Below, piece after piece: positions 1 through 9,900 of a DNA stretch of 45,664 nucleotides. The stretch comes from Oscillospiraceae bacterium (lineage in GTDB: Bacteria; Bacillota; Clostridia; Oscillospirales; Oscillospiraceae). The first letter of the stretch is position 1. Each line of letters begins with the position of its first letter. The stretch spans positions 1-45,664 of the forward strand of contig JAGAQA010000020.1 in the NCBI GenBank assembly GCA_017622995.1, in the 5' to 3' direction. Position numbers and translations under genes: made by a program. Below the pieces are notes generated by a model. It was not told the origin of the DNA and ran no database searches. It saw only the letters and a program-made list of their open reading frames with translations.

Positions 1-14
1 AATGCGGCTTATTC

Positions 15-260
15 ACACACCGAAGGTGTGTAATTTCAAAAAATGGCTCTTTTTAACCATTTTTTGAAATTCAGACAGCAATCAATGCGTAGCTTTTCCT
101 GCATGGCGAACCATGCAGGAAAAGCAGGTGCAAGGGTTTTGTGGCCAAAACCGCAAAATCCTTGCACCCGAATAACGCAAAGATTGCCGGAAAGCCTTGG
201 CTTTCAAGGCTTTTTGCGTTATTCAGTACGCATTATGATAAGAAAACGTTCTTCTTATCA
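15..260. repeat. Array of six consecutive hairpins upstream of yfhO
   Basis: Six inverted repeats with unrelated stems follow each other with little spacer. They are 15-21/25-31 (7 bp, loop GAA), 32-46/57-71 (15 bp perfect), 92-106/111-125 (15 bp perfect, CGAA loop), 127-144/151-168 (18 bp with two G-U pairs), 170-181/213-224 (12 bp, enclosing a second inner hairpin 193-199/205-211) and 236-244/252-260 (9 bp). The last ends about 10 bases before the yfhO ribosome site. Function is unknown: a structured RNA, a chain of protein sites, or a repeat element cut by the window start are all possible. Confidence 0.85.
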
Positions 261-281
261 GAAAAACCGGGAGGATCTGAC

Positions 282-2993
282 ATGAGACTACCTGATCCCA
301 GGAAACGAAAATGGAATTTTACGGCCCTGGCCTTTCTCTTTCCCTTTGTGGGAATGCTGATGGTGATGCTCATCAGCGGCTACAAGCCCTTTGGCCAGTA
401 TTCCATGCTGTATTCCGATATGTATCACCAGTACTATCCCTTTTTTGTTGCCTTCCGCCGGAGCCTGCGCACCGGCCAGTCGCTGCTGTACAACTGGAGC
501 ATCGGCATGGGCATCGATTATCTGGGGCTCATCTCCTACTATCTGGCAAGCCCTCTGAACCTTCTGAGCGTGCTGGTGCCGGAAAAGCTGCTGCTGAGCT
601 ATTTTTCTCTGCTGATGCCCATCAAGCTGGGCCTTGCGGGGCTGTTTTTTGCCCTGATGCTGAGAAGGCTCTACGGGAAAAACGACTTTTCCATTACGGT
701 TTTCGGCGGCCTGTACGCTCTGTGCGCCTGGGCTCTGGGTTACCAGTGGAATGTGATGTGGCTGGACAGCTTCGCTTTGCTCCCCCTGGTGGTGCTGGGA
801 GAGATCGCCCTTCTGCGGGAGAAACGGTTCTTCCTCTATACGGCGGCCCTGTTTTTCGCGGTGTTTTCCAATTACTATGTGGGCTTTTTTGTCTGCGTCT
901 TTGTGGCGCTGGTATTTGTGTGCTACGAGATCTGCCGGTTCCCCGGCTGGAAGCGGGCGGGGCTGGACCTGGTGCGCATCGCCCTTTTCTCCCTTCTCGC
1001 CATCGGCATGACGGCTATTCTGGAGCTTCCCGCCCTGGCGGCCCTGCAAACCACCCAGTCCAGCGTCAATCAGTTCCCCAAGGGGTTCCGCATGAACATC
1101 GCCACAAAGAACACCCTCAAGGGCCTGCTGGATGCCATGCGTCAGGTGGCGGGCAATATGGGCGGCGGGCTGGAGCCCAATTTTAAGGAAGGATTGCCCA
1201 ACCTCTACTGCGGCGTGGGCACCATCCTGCTGGCCTGGCTGTTCCTGATGGCAAAGGAGGTAAAGCTCCGGGACAAGGTCTGCTGCATGGTGCTTCTGCT
1301 GTTCTTTATGCTGAGCTTTATCATCCGGCAGCTGGACTATATCTGGCACGGCTTCCATTTCCCCAACATGATCCCGTACCGGTTCAGCTTCCTCTACAGC
1401 TTTGTGCTGCTGTATATGGCCTACCGGGGCTGGCTCCTGCGGAGGCGGTTCCGGGCGGCCCATATCCTGGCGGCGGCGCTGCTGACGGCGGGGGTGCTCT
1501 GCTGCTCCAAGGACCTTTTGACCACCCAGGGCGTGGACTTCCTGGACGGGACTCTGGAAATACCCGTATATATATTGTATAACCTGGGCTTTTTGATTGC
1601 CTTTACCGGGGCGCTGCTCTATGGAACGATTCGTCTTCCGGTGCCGGAGGACCCCACCCCGGAGGAAATCGGGGACATCCGTTACCGCCAGAGCCGCTGC
1701 CGGGTCTATGCCCGCCGGGGGGTGCTGGCTGTGGCGGTGATTGAGCTGACGGCCAATCTATTGGCCTTCGGCCTCTACTTTCCGGGCACCAGCGTCCGGG
1801 ATTATCCCAAGGGCACAGAGGCCGCGGCCTCCATGTTCCGCTACCTCAAGGAGCGGGAAAAGGAGCCCTTCTATCGGGCGGAAACCACCCATTCCCAGAC
1901 CCTGAACGACGACGCGCTGAACGGCTACAACGGCATCTCCGCCTTTACCAGCTCGGCAAATGTCCGGGTAACGGAGTTTATGAAGGCCCTGGGCTACGGC
2001 GCGAAGAACACCTACAACCGCTATTGCTTTGAGGAAAGCTCCCCGGTTGCCAACCTGTTTCTGGATCTCAAGTATATGATCGAGCGGGACGGACGGGACA
2101 GAACCAGCTCCGTGTTCTCCGAGGTACACCATTATGAAAAGGTGTATCTGCTGGAAAATACCGCATACCTGCCCCTGGGCTTCCTGGCGGAGGAAACGCT
2201 GGCGGAGCTGGATTTCTCCGGGGGAGACAACGCCTTTTTCTTCCAGAACGCCCTGTTCTCCGCGGCCACCGGACTGGATGCCAATGTGTGGACGCCCATT
2301 GTGGGCTCCGGCATGACGGTGCTGGGCAACGGCACCCAGGTGGAGGAGAGCCAGGTCCAGGGCAGGGTGTCCTACGGCGAATGCGAAACAGGGGCCTATG
2401 TATCCTATTTCTTTACCGCGGACCGGCCGGGCTTTGCCTGCATCCACCTGGACCTTCCCAAGCGGAATGATTTTGTGGTGGCGGTGAACGGTGTGGATGT
2501 GTACCGGGAGACCATCAGCCTGCCCCAGATGCTGGCGGTGGGGGACCTGAATCCGGGAGACGCGGTGGAGGTGCGGGTGCTCTGCAAAAAGGATGAAACC
2601 GGCTCCATGACGGTGACCGCCGCCCTGCTGGACGAGGACCTGTTCCGCTGGGGCTACAGCATTCTGAACGCCTCCACCCTGCATCTGACCTCCTTCCGCC
2701 AGACCCGGGTGGAGGGCAGCATCCGCTGTGACCGGGATGGGCTGCTCTACACCTCCGTTCCCCAGAACGGCAACTGGCACCTCTATGTGGACGGGCAGGA
2801 GGTGGAGCCCACCCTGGTGGGGGACTGCATGATTTCCGTTCCCCTTTCCCAGGGGGAGCACAGCATTGTGCTGAAATACAGGAACAGGGCCTTTGCCCTG
2901 GGCGCGGCGGTGACCATCCTCTGCGCCGGTGTGTTCGGCACCTTCAGCTACCTGGCCTACAGGCCGGAGCTGGAAAAGAGACGAAAGAAATAA
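282..2993 (+). CDS. yfhO: YfhO family polytopic membrane protein
   Basis: A 903-residue membrane protein of the YfhO family, members of which are linked to lipoteichoic acid glycosylation and resemble GT-C glycosyltransferases; the exact substrate cannot be read here. The N-terminal half has about a dozen hydrophobic segments with the family-like SMLYSDMYHQYYPFF stretch near residue 45 (an acidic residue in the first outer loop, as in GT-C enzymes) and NMIPYRFSF near residue 365. The C-terminal half is a large extracytoplasmic domain closed by a last membrane segment and a KRRKK tail. The start at 282 is chosen because GGGAGG lies at 269-274 and the hydrophobic region begins soon after; an upstream ATG at 141 falls inside the hairpin array. 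It stands alone. Confidence 0.85.
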   Translation: MRLPDPRKRKWNFTALAFLFPFVGMLMVMLISGYKPFGQYSMLYSDMYHQYYPFFVAFRRSLRTGQSLLYNWSIGMGIDYLGLISYYLASPLNLLSVLVPEKLLLSYFSLLMPIKLGLAGLFFALMLRRLYGKNDFSITVFGGLYALCAWALGYQWNVMWLDSFALLPLVVLGEIALLREKRFFLYTAALFFAVFSNYYVGFFVCVFVALVFVCYEICRFPGWKRAGLDLVRIALFSLLAIGMTAILELPALAALQTTQSSVNQFPKGFRMNIATKNTLKGLLDAMRQVAGNMGGGLEPNFKEGLPNLYCGVGTILLAWLFLMAKEVKLRDKVCCMVLLLFFMLSFIIRQLDYIWHGFHFPNMIPYRFSFLYSFVLLYMAYRGWLLRRRFRAAHILAAALLTAGVLCCSKDLLTTQGVDFLDGTLEIPVYILYNLGFLIAFTGALLYGTIRLPVPEDPTPEEIGDIRYRQSRCRVYARRGVLAVAVIELTANLLAFGLYFPGTSVRDYPKGTEAAASMFRYLKEREKEPFYRAETTHSQTLNDDALNGYNGISAFTSSANVRVTEFMKALGYGAKNTYNRYCFEESSPVANLFLDLKYMIERDGRDRTSSVFSEVHHYEKVYLLENTAYLPLGFLAEETLAELDFSGGDNAFFFQNALFSAATGLDANVWTPIVGSGMTVLGNGTQVEESQVQGRVSYGECETGAYVSYFFTADRPGFACIHLDLPKRNDFVVAVNGVDVYRETISLPQMLAVGDLNPGDAVEVRVLCKKDETGSMTVTAALLDEDLFRWGYSILNASTLHLTSFRQTRVEGSIRCDRDGLLYTSVPQNGNWHLYVDGQEVEPTLVGDCMISVPLSQGEHSIVLKYRNRAFALGAAVTILCAGVFGTFSYLAYRPELEKRRKK

Positions 2994-2999
2994 AAAACC

Positions 3000-3030
3000 G
3001 GCCGGTGGGAACCCGTGGTTCTCACCGGCC
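3000..3030 (+). terminator. Stem-loop after yfhO
   Basis: A 12-bp stem (3000-3011 with 3019-3030, one G-T pair) starts 7 bases after the yfhO stop. The following T content is weak (ATATGTTTTG), so termination may be only moderate. Confidence 0.65.
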
Positions 3031-3042
3031 ATATGTTTTGGG

Positions 3043-3122
3043 CAAGCCTTGGCTCCCCCTCCGGGGGAGCCGGCACGGCATCTGCCGTGACTGAGAGGGC
3101 GCCGTCCCGAACGAAGCGGCAC
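3043..3122. repeat. Interspersed GC-rich repeat, copy 1
   Basis: The block runs from AGCCTTGGCTCCCC through CTGAGAGGGCGCCG to GAAGCGGC. It contains a CTCCCCC/GGGGGAG hairpin and a CACGGCA/TGCCGTG hairpin. A diverged copy in the opposite orientation lies at about 10920-10995. It belongs to the short interspersed repeats common in gut Clostridia and has no coding content. Confidence 0.7.
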
Positions 3123-3141
3123 TCCCTCCGTCAAAAATCAA

Positions 3142-3257
3142 TGTCATCCTGAGCGGAGCGCGAAGCGCGCAGTCGAAGGATCTTCCCGGTAATTTGACCG
3201 TACTGCGGGGCGAAGGTAGAAGATCCTTCGACTCGCTTACCCTCGCTCAGGATGACA
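3142..3257. repeat. Inverted-repeat element with TGTCATCCTGAGCG ends
   Basis: The left arm (3142-3184) begins TGTCATCCTGAGCG and ends GTCGAAGGATCTT. The right arm (3220-3257) is its near reverse complement. The centre is about 35 bases. This is a small non-coding mobile or palindromic element. Confidence 0.75.
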
Positions 3258-3340
3258 AATCCGTTTGTACTCCGGTTATTCGCAACATTTGGGACCTTGA
3301 TTCGCATGAATATTTAAAATCATCCCCGGAGGGGATTCCT

Positions 3341-3410
3341 CAATTGTCAACTGTCAATTGTCAACTGTCAATTGTCAACTGTCAATTGTCAATTGTCAAT
3401 TGTCAATTCA
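3341..3410. repeat. Heptanucleotide tandem repeat CAATTGT/CAACTGT
   Basis: Ten consecutive 7-base units alternate CAATTGT and CAACTGT; the last is changed to CAATTCA. The array ends 10 bases before the mnmA stop, so it sits in the 3' end of the mnmA transcript. CAATTG is itself palindromic. It is a slippage-prone microsatellite. Confidence 0.9.
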
Positions 3411-3419
3411 CGTTCGCCG

Positions 3420-4502
3420 TCACCGGATGGCTTCCGTGATGGTGCCGCCGCCCAGAACCAGGTCCCCCTGGTAGAGCACCACGGCCTGACCCGGGGTAAC
3501 GGCCCGGACGGGGGTGTCGAATTCCACCCGGGCAAAGCCATCTGCCTCCGGGTACACGGTGGCAGGGTAGGATTTCTGACTGTGGCGGATTCTGGCGGTG
3601 ACGGTTTGCGGCTCTGTCAGAGCGGGGAAGGGGAACCAGTTCCAGTCATTGGCCCGGAGGGCGCCGGAATAGAGGGCGCTGTCGGGGCCCACGGTAACCG
3701 TATTGGCGGCCATATCCTTGCCGCAGACATACACGGGGCTGCCCATGGCCAGTCCCAGACCCTTGCGCTGGCCGATGGTGTAGCGGACGGCGCCCTGATG
3801 GCGGCCCACCACCTGGCCCTGCTGATCAAGATAGTCCCCCGGGGCATAGCGCTTTCCGGTGAAGCGTTCCATAAAGGCGCAGTAGTCCCCGTCGGGAACA
3901 AAACAGATGTCCTGGCTGTCCCGCTTTTTCGCCGTTACAAAGCCGTGGTCGGCGGCAATGGCCCGGACCTCCGCCTTTGTAAGGGCGCCCAGGGGGAACA
4001 GGGTGTGGGCAAGCATTTCCTGGGTCAGGGGGTAGAGGAAGTAGGTCTGATCCTTGGCCGGGTCCTTTGCCTGATACAATAAGAATCTGCCGGTTTCCGG
4101 ATCCACCCGGATCTGGGCGTAGTGGCCGGTGACCACATGGCTGCAGCCCAGCTCCCGGGCTCTGCGCAAAAGGCTTCCGAATTTGAGGAACCGGTTGCAG
4201 TCGATGCAGGGGCTGGGGGTAAAGCCCATTTCATAGCTTGCAACAAATTTTTCCATGACGCAGCGGCGGAAGTCATCCTGAAAATTAAAGGTATAGTGGG
4301 GAATGCCCATGCGCCGGGCCACGCTTCTGGCATCCTCTACGTCATCCAGGGAGCAGCAGGTGCTTTCCTGCTCCTCTCCCAGAACGTCGTTGCCGAACAG
4401 CCGCATGGTGGCGCCGATGCAGTCAAAGCCCGCCTGCTGGGTAAGGTAGGCCGCAACGGAGCTGTCAACGCCGCCGCTCATACCGATCAATGCTTTTTTC
4501 AT
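3420..4502 (-). CDS. mnmA: tRNA-specific 2-thiouridylase MnmA
   Basis: A 360-residue cytosolic enzyme that makes 2-thiouridine at the wobble base (U34) of Lys, Glu and Gln tRNAs, using ATP and sulfur relayed from a cysteine desulfurase. The PP-loop SGGVDSS is at residues 9-15. The two expected catalytic cysteines are in SPCIDCNRFLKFG (near residue 100) and DSQDICFVPDG (near residue 200), and the C-terminal beta-barrel is present, so it looks complete. ATG at 4502 is chosen because GGGAGAAAATTT stands directly before it; a longer reading frame begins inside the palindrome of the leader. A monocistronic transcript is likely from the promoter at 4632-4660. Confidence 0.96.
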   Translation of the reverse strand: MKKALIGMSGGVDSSVAAYLTQQAGFDCIGATMRLFGNDVLGEEQESTCCSLDDVEDARSVARRMGIPHYTFNFQDDFRRCVMEKFVASYEMGFTPSPCIDCNRFLKFGSLLRRARELGCSHVVTGHYAQIRVDPETGRFLLYQAKDPAKDQTYFLYPLTQEMLAHTLFPLGALTKAEVRAIAADHGFVTAKKRDSQDICFVPDGDYCAFMERFTGKRYAPGDYLDQQGQVVGRHQGAVRYTIGQRKGLGLAMGSPVYVCGKDMAANTVTVGPDSALYSGALRANDWNWFPFPALTEPQTVTARIRHSQKSYPATVYPEADGFARVEFDTPVRAVTPGQAVVLYQGDLVLGGGTITEAIR

Positions 4503-4544
4503 AAATTTTCTCCCAATGGGTTGCTTAGCTTGTCGAAAAATCCT

Positions 4545-4586
4545 GTCATTGCGAACCAGTGACATCGGTCACTGGTTCGCAATGAC
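4545..4586. repeat. Perfect 19-bp inverted repeat in the mnmA leader
   Basis: GTCATTGCGAACCAGTGAC (4545-4563) and its exact complement (4568-4586) enclose ATCG. This resembles a palindrome family often scattered in gut Clostridia genomes. It lies between the mnmA promoter and its start, so the transcript would fold here. Confidence 0.85.
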
Positions 4587-4631
4587 GTGGTGATGGCCTG
4601 TGGAAAGGCAGCAATCAGCTGCTTTATCTGG

Positions 4632-4660
4632 AGTATAGCAACCCGGGGGGCAAAAGTCAA
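4632..4660 (-). promoter_or_regulatory. mnmA promoter
   Basis: Read on the minus strand, TTGACT (4660-4655), a 17-base spacer and TATACT (4637-4632). This is a near-consensus sigma-A promoter facing mnmA. Confidence 0.75.
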
Positions 4661-4811
4661 GAAAACACATCTGGTTACAAAAATGTGTCAATTATGGTAT
4701 AAAAAATTTTTTAACGGTCATTTTCAGGGGCCAGACCCGGGATATAAAGAAAGAATTAAGAATCAAAGGAACAAAAGAGTAACAAAAGTGTAATATTTTT
4801 GAAATTAGGGG

Positions 4812-4840
4812 TTGCAATTTGTAATCGACTCTGTTATAAT
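4812..4840 (+). promoter_or_regulatory. Promoter of the lysozyme-SH3b gene
   Basis: TTGCAA (4812-4817), a 17-base spacer and TATAAT (4835-4840), about 35 bases before the start, followed by ribosome site GGGGGGAG at 4861-4868. The DNA just upstream (4660-4800) is AT-rich and holds no gene. Confidence 0.8.
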
Positions 4841-4874
4841 ACCAATACGCTAGAGACAAAGGGGGGAGTATCCC

Positions 4875-6875
4875 ATGAGAAACCGGGTTCTCTGTGCGCT
4901 TCTGGCACTGGCCATGGTTTTGGTGATGCTTCCAACCACAGCGGTTCCGGTCCTCGCGGCATCTCAGATGGTGTCCAGCGATGATCTCATCAACTGTATC
5001 AAAGAGTACGAGGGCTTCCGCTCCGAGGCTTATCTCAGCGGCGGGGTGTGGAGCATCGGTTACGGCACCTCGGCAAAGCCCGGTGACACCGTAACGGAAA
5101 CAGAGGCCGAACAGGCGCTGCGGGCCCATCTGCACAGCCTGGAGGCCACGGTAAACCGGTTCGCGGACAAGTACAGCCTGAAGCTTACACAGAATCAGTT
5201 TGACGCGCTGACCTGTTTTTCCTACAATTGCGGCGAGGTCTGGATGAACCAGAACGGCCGGTTCCGGGACGCGGTGGTAAAGGGCGCGTCCGAAAATGAA
5301 TTTCTCTTTGCCATCAGCCTGTGGGCCAACAACGGCAGCGCGCCGGACCCGGGGCTGCTGAAGCGCCGGATGGCGGAGGCGGATATGTACCTCAACGGGG
5401 TGTATCTGCAAAAGAGCGATACCTATACATACAGCATTTTTGATGCCAACGGCGGCACGCCCGGTTCTTCCGGGGAGGACAAGATGCAGGGCTACCGGTT
5501 AAACGGCCAGACCCCCATCCTGGTAAAGGACCCGACCCGCACCGGCTATACCTTCGCGGGGTGGTTCACCCAGCAGGAGGGAGGCACCCAGGTAACGGAG
5601 CTGGGTAGCACCACGGCGGGAAAACGGCTGTACGCCCACTACCTTTCCGAGGAGACTTCCTCCGAAGCGACGGAGCAGGAAGGCACCGGTGACGGCAATA
5701 CCCAGGTGCTCTTCACCGGAACGGTTCGGTGCTCCACCTATGTGAATGTCCGCAAGGGCGCGGGTACGGGAAACCCCGTGGTTTCCAGGGCCGTGAACGG
5801 AACAAAGGTGGAAATTTTCGAGACTGCCACGGTGGGCGCCGTCAAATGGGGCCGCATCCAGGGCGGCTGGATCAGCATGGACTATGTGGAGCCGGACAAG
5901 ACCGGCAATTCCGACAAGAATGAGGCTGCTTCCGGTTCTTCCGAAGATTCCGGCGGCCAGGACGGAACCGTCACGGCATACAATGTGAACGTCCGTTCCG
6001 GACCCGGCACCCAGTACGGCATTGTCTGTCGGGTGACCAGCGGGCAGAAGGTAACGGTTTACGAGCAGAAAACCTCCGGCAGCCTGAACTGGGGCCGCAT
6101 CGGCACCAACCAGTGGATCTGTCTGGCCTATGTGCGGCTGGGCGCCTCCGGCGGGGAAAGCGCCTCCGGCGGCACCGAAAGCGCCACGGTTCAGAAAACG
6201 GTTGCCGGCAAGGTAAACGTGGTAAATCTCAATGTCCGTTCCGGACCGGGAACCAACTATCAAAGGGTGGGTTCCTTCGGAGCCGGTGCGAAGGTGACCA
6301 TTTTCGAGCAGACTACCGGGGCGGGCACCAGATGGGGCCGCATCGCCAATGACCGGTGGGTCTGCATGGACTACATCACCCTGGTTTCCGAGGAGGAGGC
6401 CAAGGAGGAGTCAAACAGCGGTTCCGATACCGGCAGCACCCAGGAGGGGGACCCGGCGAAGGTAACCGGGGCGGCCCAGCTGAATGTCCGATCCGGCCCG
6501 GGCACCAATTACCCGAGAGTCCGGTTCCTCAACCGGGGGACGGAGATCCGGATCTGTGAATACAGAACCGAGAACGGCACCAAATGGGGCCGTATCGGGG
6601 TTGACCAATGGGTCTGTATGAGTTATGTCACCCTGGAAAGCGGTACGGCTTCCGACGGCGGCAGCGCCGAAGACAGCCGGACCGGCACCGGTACGGTGAT
6701 CAGCAAGACGAGCCTCAATGTCCGCTCCGCGGCGGGCATCGGCAACAGCCTGGTGGGCCGTCTGGCCCCGGGCACAAAGGTGGAAATCCTGCGAACGACC
6801 CAGGAAAGCGGAGCCTGGTGGGGCGAAACCAGCCAGGGCTGGGTTTGCATGGATTACATCCGCATGAATGGATAA
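4875..6875 (+). CDS. Secreted GH24 lysozyme-like protein with five SH3b repeats
   Basis: A 666-residue exported protein. Signal peptide 1-29 ends PVLAAS. Residues about 36-170 are a phage-lysozyme (GH24) domain: LINCIKEYEGF gives the catalytic Glu46, and GGVWSIGYGT follows. The usual Asp/Cys nine residues after the Glu is Ser55 and the usual Thr is Ser60, so activity is uncertain. Residues about 190-258 (GYTFAGWFTQQEGG) are a Listeria-Bacteroides InlB-type repeat. Five SH3b domains start near 283, 366, 442, 530 and 612, each with N-VR-G-GT then WGRI and a final W-CMDY-type strand. No sortase or S-layer anchor is seen. The likely role is binding and perhaps cutting peptidoglycan outside the cell; a prophage origin is possible but no other phage genes are near. 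Confidence 0.88.
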   Translation: MRNRVLCALLALAMVLVMLPTTAVPVLAASQMVSSDDLINCIKEYEGFRSEAYLSGGVWSIGYGTSAKPGDTVTETEAEQALRAHLHSLEATVNRFADKYSLKLTQNQFDALTCFSYNCGEVWMNQNGRFRDAVVKGASENEFLFAISLWANNGSAPDPGLLKRRMAEADMYLNGVYLQKSDTYTYSIFDANGGTPGSSGEDKMQGYRLNGQTPILVKDPTRTGYTFAGWFTQQEGGTQVTELGSTTAGKRLYAHYLSEETSSEATEQEGTGDGNTQVLFTGTVRCSTYVNVRKGAGTGNPVVSRAVNGTKVEIFETATVGAVKWGRIQGGWISMDYVEPDKTGNSDKNEAASGSSEDSGGQDGTVTAYNVNVRSGPGTQYGIVCRVTSGQKVTVYEQKTSGSLNWGRIGTNQWICLAYVRLGASGGESASGGTESATVQKTVAGKVNVVNLNVRSGPGTNYQRVGSFGAGAKVTIFEQTTGAGTRWGRIANDRWVCMDYITLVSEEEAKEESNSGSDTGSTQEGDPAKVTGAAQLNVRSGPGTNYPRVRFLNRGTEIRICEYRTENGTKWGRIGVDQWVCMSYVTLESGTASDGGSAEDSRTGTGTVISKTSLNVRSAAGIGNSLVGRLAPGTKVEILRTTQESGAWWGETSQGWVCMDYIRMNG

Positions 6876-6929
6876 TCTATTGGAATAAATGGATATAAAT
6901 GGAAAATATTGGATTGGAGGAAACAAACA

Positions 6930-9900
6930 ATGAAAAGAAGTTTTGTACGAATCATGTCGGGACTTCTGGTAATCGCCATGCTGATGGCGCTGCCGGTGGT
7001 TTCTATGGCGACACCCGTGGGGACTGATAACACGATCAGTGTTACCACGGATGGTGTGACGACTTCCGTCAAGCTGCGCTGCAACCACACCCACGCAACC
7101 GTTGGCGATGTTGCTTCGACGCTGAAGCTGGTCAAGGAGAAGGCCGCTACCTGTACGGAGCCTGCCTACAAGGAGTACAAGTGCGATTTCTACGATGACT
7201 GCGGCTACACCGTCAGGGAGTACACCGGCACCATGCTGGGCCACGACTACAGCAAAAGGGAAACCTATGTGGCAAGCGGCGAGGGCAGCGGAGATTACTA
7301 CCTGGCCTGCAGCCGTGAGGGCTGTACCGCCAAGTACCTGGCGACTGCCTATGATGGGGTACATTTTCATATGCATGACGGGAGCGATTCGGTTGCAACG
7401 GGTGCCGAGGTAGAATCTGTCACGACCGCCGGCTGCGCCGGACAGGTCTATGGCTATACTAAGGTTACCTGCTCCAGAGAGGGCTGCACCTATGTCCAGT
7501 ACAAGAATTTCGTTGCGCCCCCTGCCCATACCTATGGGGCCTGGGAGTGGGAGAAGCGGCCCACCGAGAACTCCTACGGCGTTGCTTCCCATAAGTGCAC
7601 GGCCTGCAATGCCGTGGAAAAGGTGAAGACCTTTGCCCTGACCGTGACCCAGAAGGAAGGCCGGGTCAAGACCGACGGCATCTTCGCCTATGACGCTGCC
7701 TATGGCGGAAACAAGGTTCTCTATCTGGCAAAGGGCGTTAGCTTCTATGTGGCCAATGAGATCACCGAGGGGCGCTACCACGCCACCACGCTTAACGCCG
7801 TTGTGGATGGTACAGCATACACCAAGACCGGTGACTTCTATATCGACGCCAAGGATGTAGACGTGTTCCGTCAGGATATTACCAATACCTATAAGACCGG
7901 AAATCCCAACGTTCAGAAGTATGTTGAGATCAAAACGGATGTCCAGATGGATGTTTACTCCGGAAAGGATACCACCAGCGCTCCCATCCAGACGCTGAGA
8001 AGCGGCAACAACCCGATCTATGTCTATCGGATGGATATGGGAACGGCAAATCCCGGCAATGAGTTTGCCTGGGGCCGCATCAGCCGGACCGAGAACAAGT
8101 GGATTCAGCTGAGCGGCAATGACGACAAATATCTGTACAAGCTGGATGCCTTCGGCTTTGGCGAACCCGCAGCCAGACTGGAAGACGTCCAGCTGGGCAC
8201 CAAGCTGGATTCCGGTACGGTTACCGCCAAGACCCTGACGGTTTACAACAGCCCGAGCACTGACTCTGCCTATGTGGGCACTGTGGACAAGGATGATGTG
8301 ATCGATTTCTACTACCGCATCGTGGACGGCAAGCAGGTCAGCCCCTTTGAGGTAAAGGGCGACACCGCCTGGGGCTATATTGAAACCAGAGACGGCAGAA
8401 ACAGCTCCTTGAAGAAGCTGAGCACCTCCGGTTATGTCAACCTGGCACAGATCAAGCTGAAGTCTACCCCCAATCCCGCACCCAAGCCCGCTGCACCGGC
8501 TTCCTCCGGCGGCGTGATTGCCACCGGCAGCGTTACCAGCGCGATTCCTCTGAACGTCCGGAAGGACCCGGAGGTCAGCATCCTTAACAAGATCGGTTCC
8601 CTGCCCACCGGTACCAAGCTGGAGTTCTATGAATTCCGGAACGGCAATACCTGGGGCAGAATCAAGTACAACGGCCAGGACGGCTGGGTCTGCATGACCT
8701 ATGTGCAGATCACCTCCGGCAACACCACCGCCATCGGCGCGGGCAACTCCCAGGCAAAGCTCAACGGCACCGTTGCCAACTGCTCCGTGGGCGTCAATGT
8801 CCGTGATACCAAGGATGCCCGCGGCAAGCTCCTGGGCACCATTCCCGTAAACTCCCGTGTGGCCGTTACCAAGCTGGAAAACGGCTGGGGCTTTGTGGAC
8901 GGCCGGGGCTGGGTTTACATGCAGTACGTCCGTCTGGATCCCGGCGCGGAGGAGGCTATTAAGAATCCTCCCAAGGATACCGGCAAGAAGGACGAATCCA
9001 CCAACGGCGCCATCAAGACCTACACCAATGTAAAGGCTCTGGGTGAGGCCATTGCCGACGAAGGCACCGGTGTGTATAAGAATGCTGTAAAGAATGAAGA
9101 CGAGAAGCTGCTGATTCTGGTGAAGGGCAATACCTTTGTCATCACCGACCGGACCATTGTCAATGATGTGATCTGGTACAAGACCACCATCGGCTCCGTC
9201 ACCGGCTGGGTCAAGGGCGCCCGTACCCCGGGTACCGGGCCTTCCGACAAGGTCAAGCTGGCAGCTCTGTCCGGTACCGTCAGCGCCGGAACCCTGAATG
9301 TGTACAGCGGTCCCAGCCTGGACAGCAAGGTAGTAGACACGCTGATTCAGAATGCTCCTGTAACCATTCAGGAGGATCAGCAGACAACAGACGGCGTCTA
9401 CGTCTGGGGCAAGCTGAAGAACTATGAAGGCTGGGTTCAGATGAACAATCTGACGCTGAACGTTCCCGCTTCCAACGTGATTACCGGCACCAGCGTGGGC
9501 ACCAAGGACATTACCGGTGTGACCAACGCAGCCGATGTGCCTGTCTACTCCGTTGCCAACGGCGACAAGAGCAAGGTGATCCTGAGACTGGTCAAGAACC
9601 GGAAGCTGAGCATCAGCGCCTGGTATATGCACGGCAACACCCTGAGAGGCAAGTTTACCGACGGCGATGTGACCGGCTGGATCGATATGGCCTATCTGGA
9701 TCAGGACGCTCTCACCGCCAAGGTGGTTGTGGATGTGGTGAACTTCTACACCGACAGCAGCGATGCCCCCGGAACCCTGGTCAGCAACCTGAACCTGCGG
9801 CAGAACGCCACCACCACCGTGATTAAGCGGACCCTGAAGGACGGCGTGATCTGGGGTAAGGTTTCCGCCCGTGACAGTGCCGGCCTGCCCACCTACTACT

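Noticed and set aside
3341-3410. Possible CRISPR array
   Set aside because: The 7-base units have no spacers between them; it is a microsatellite.
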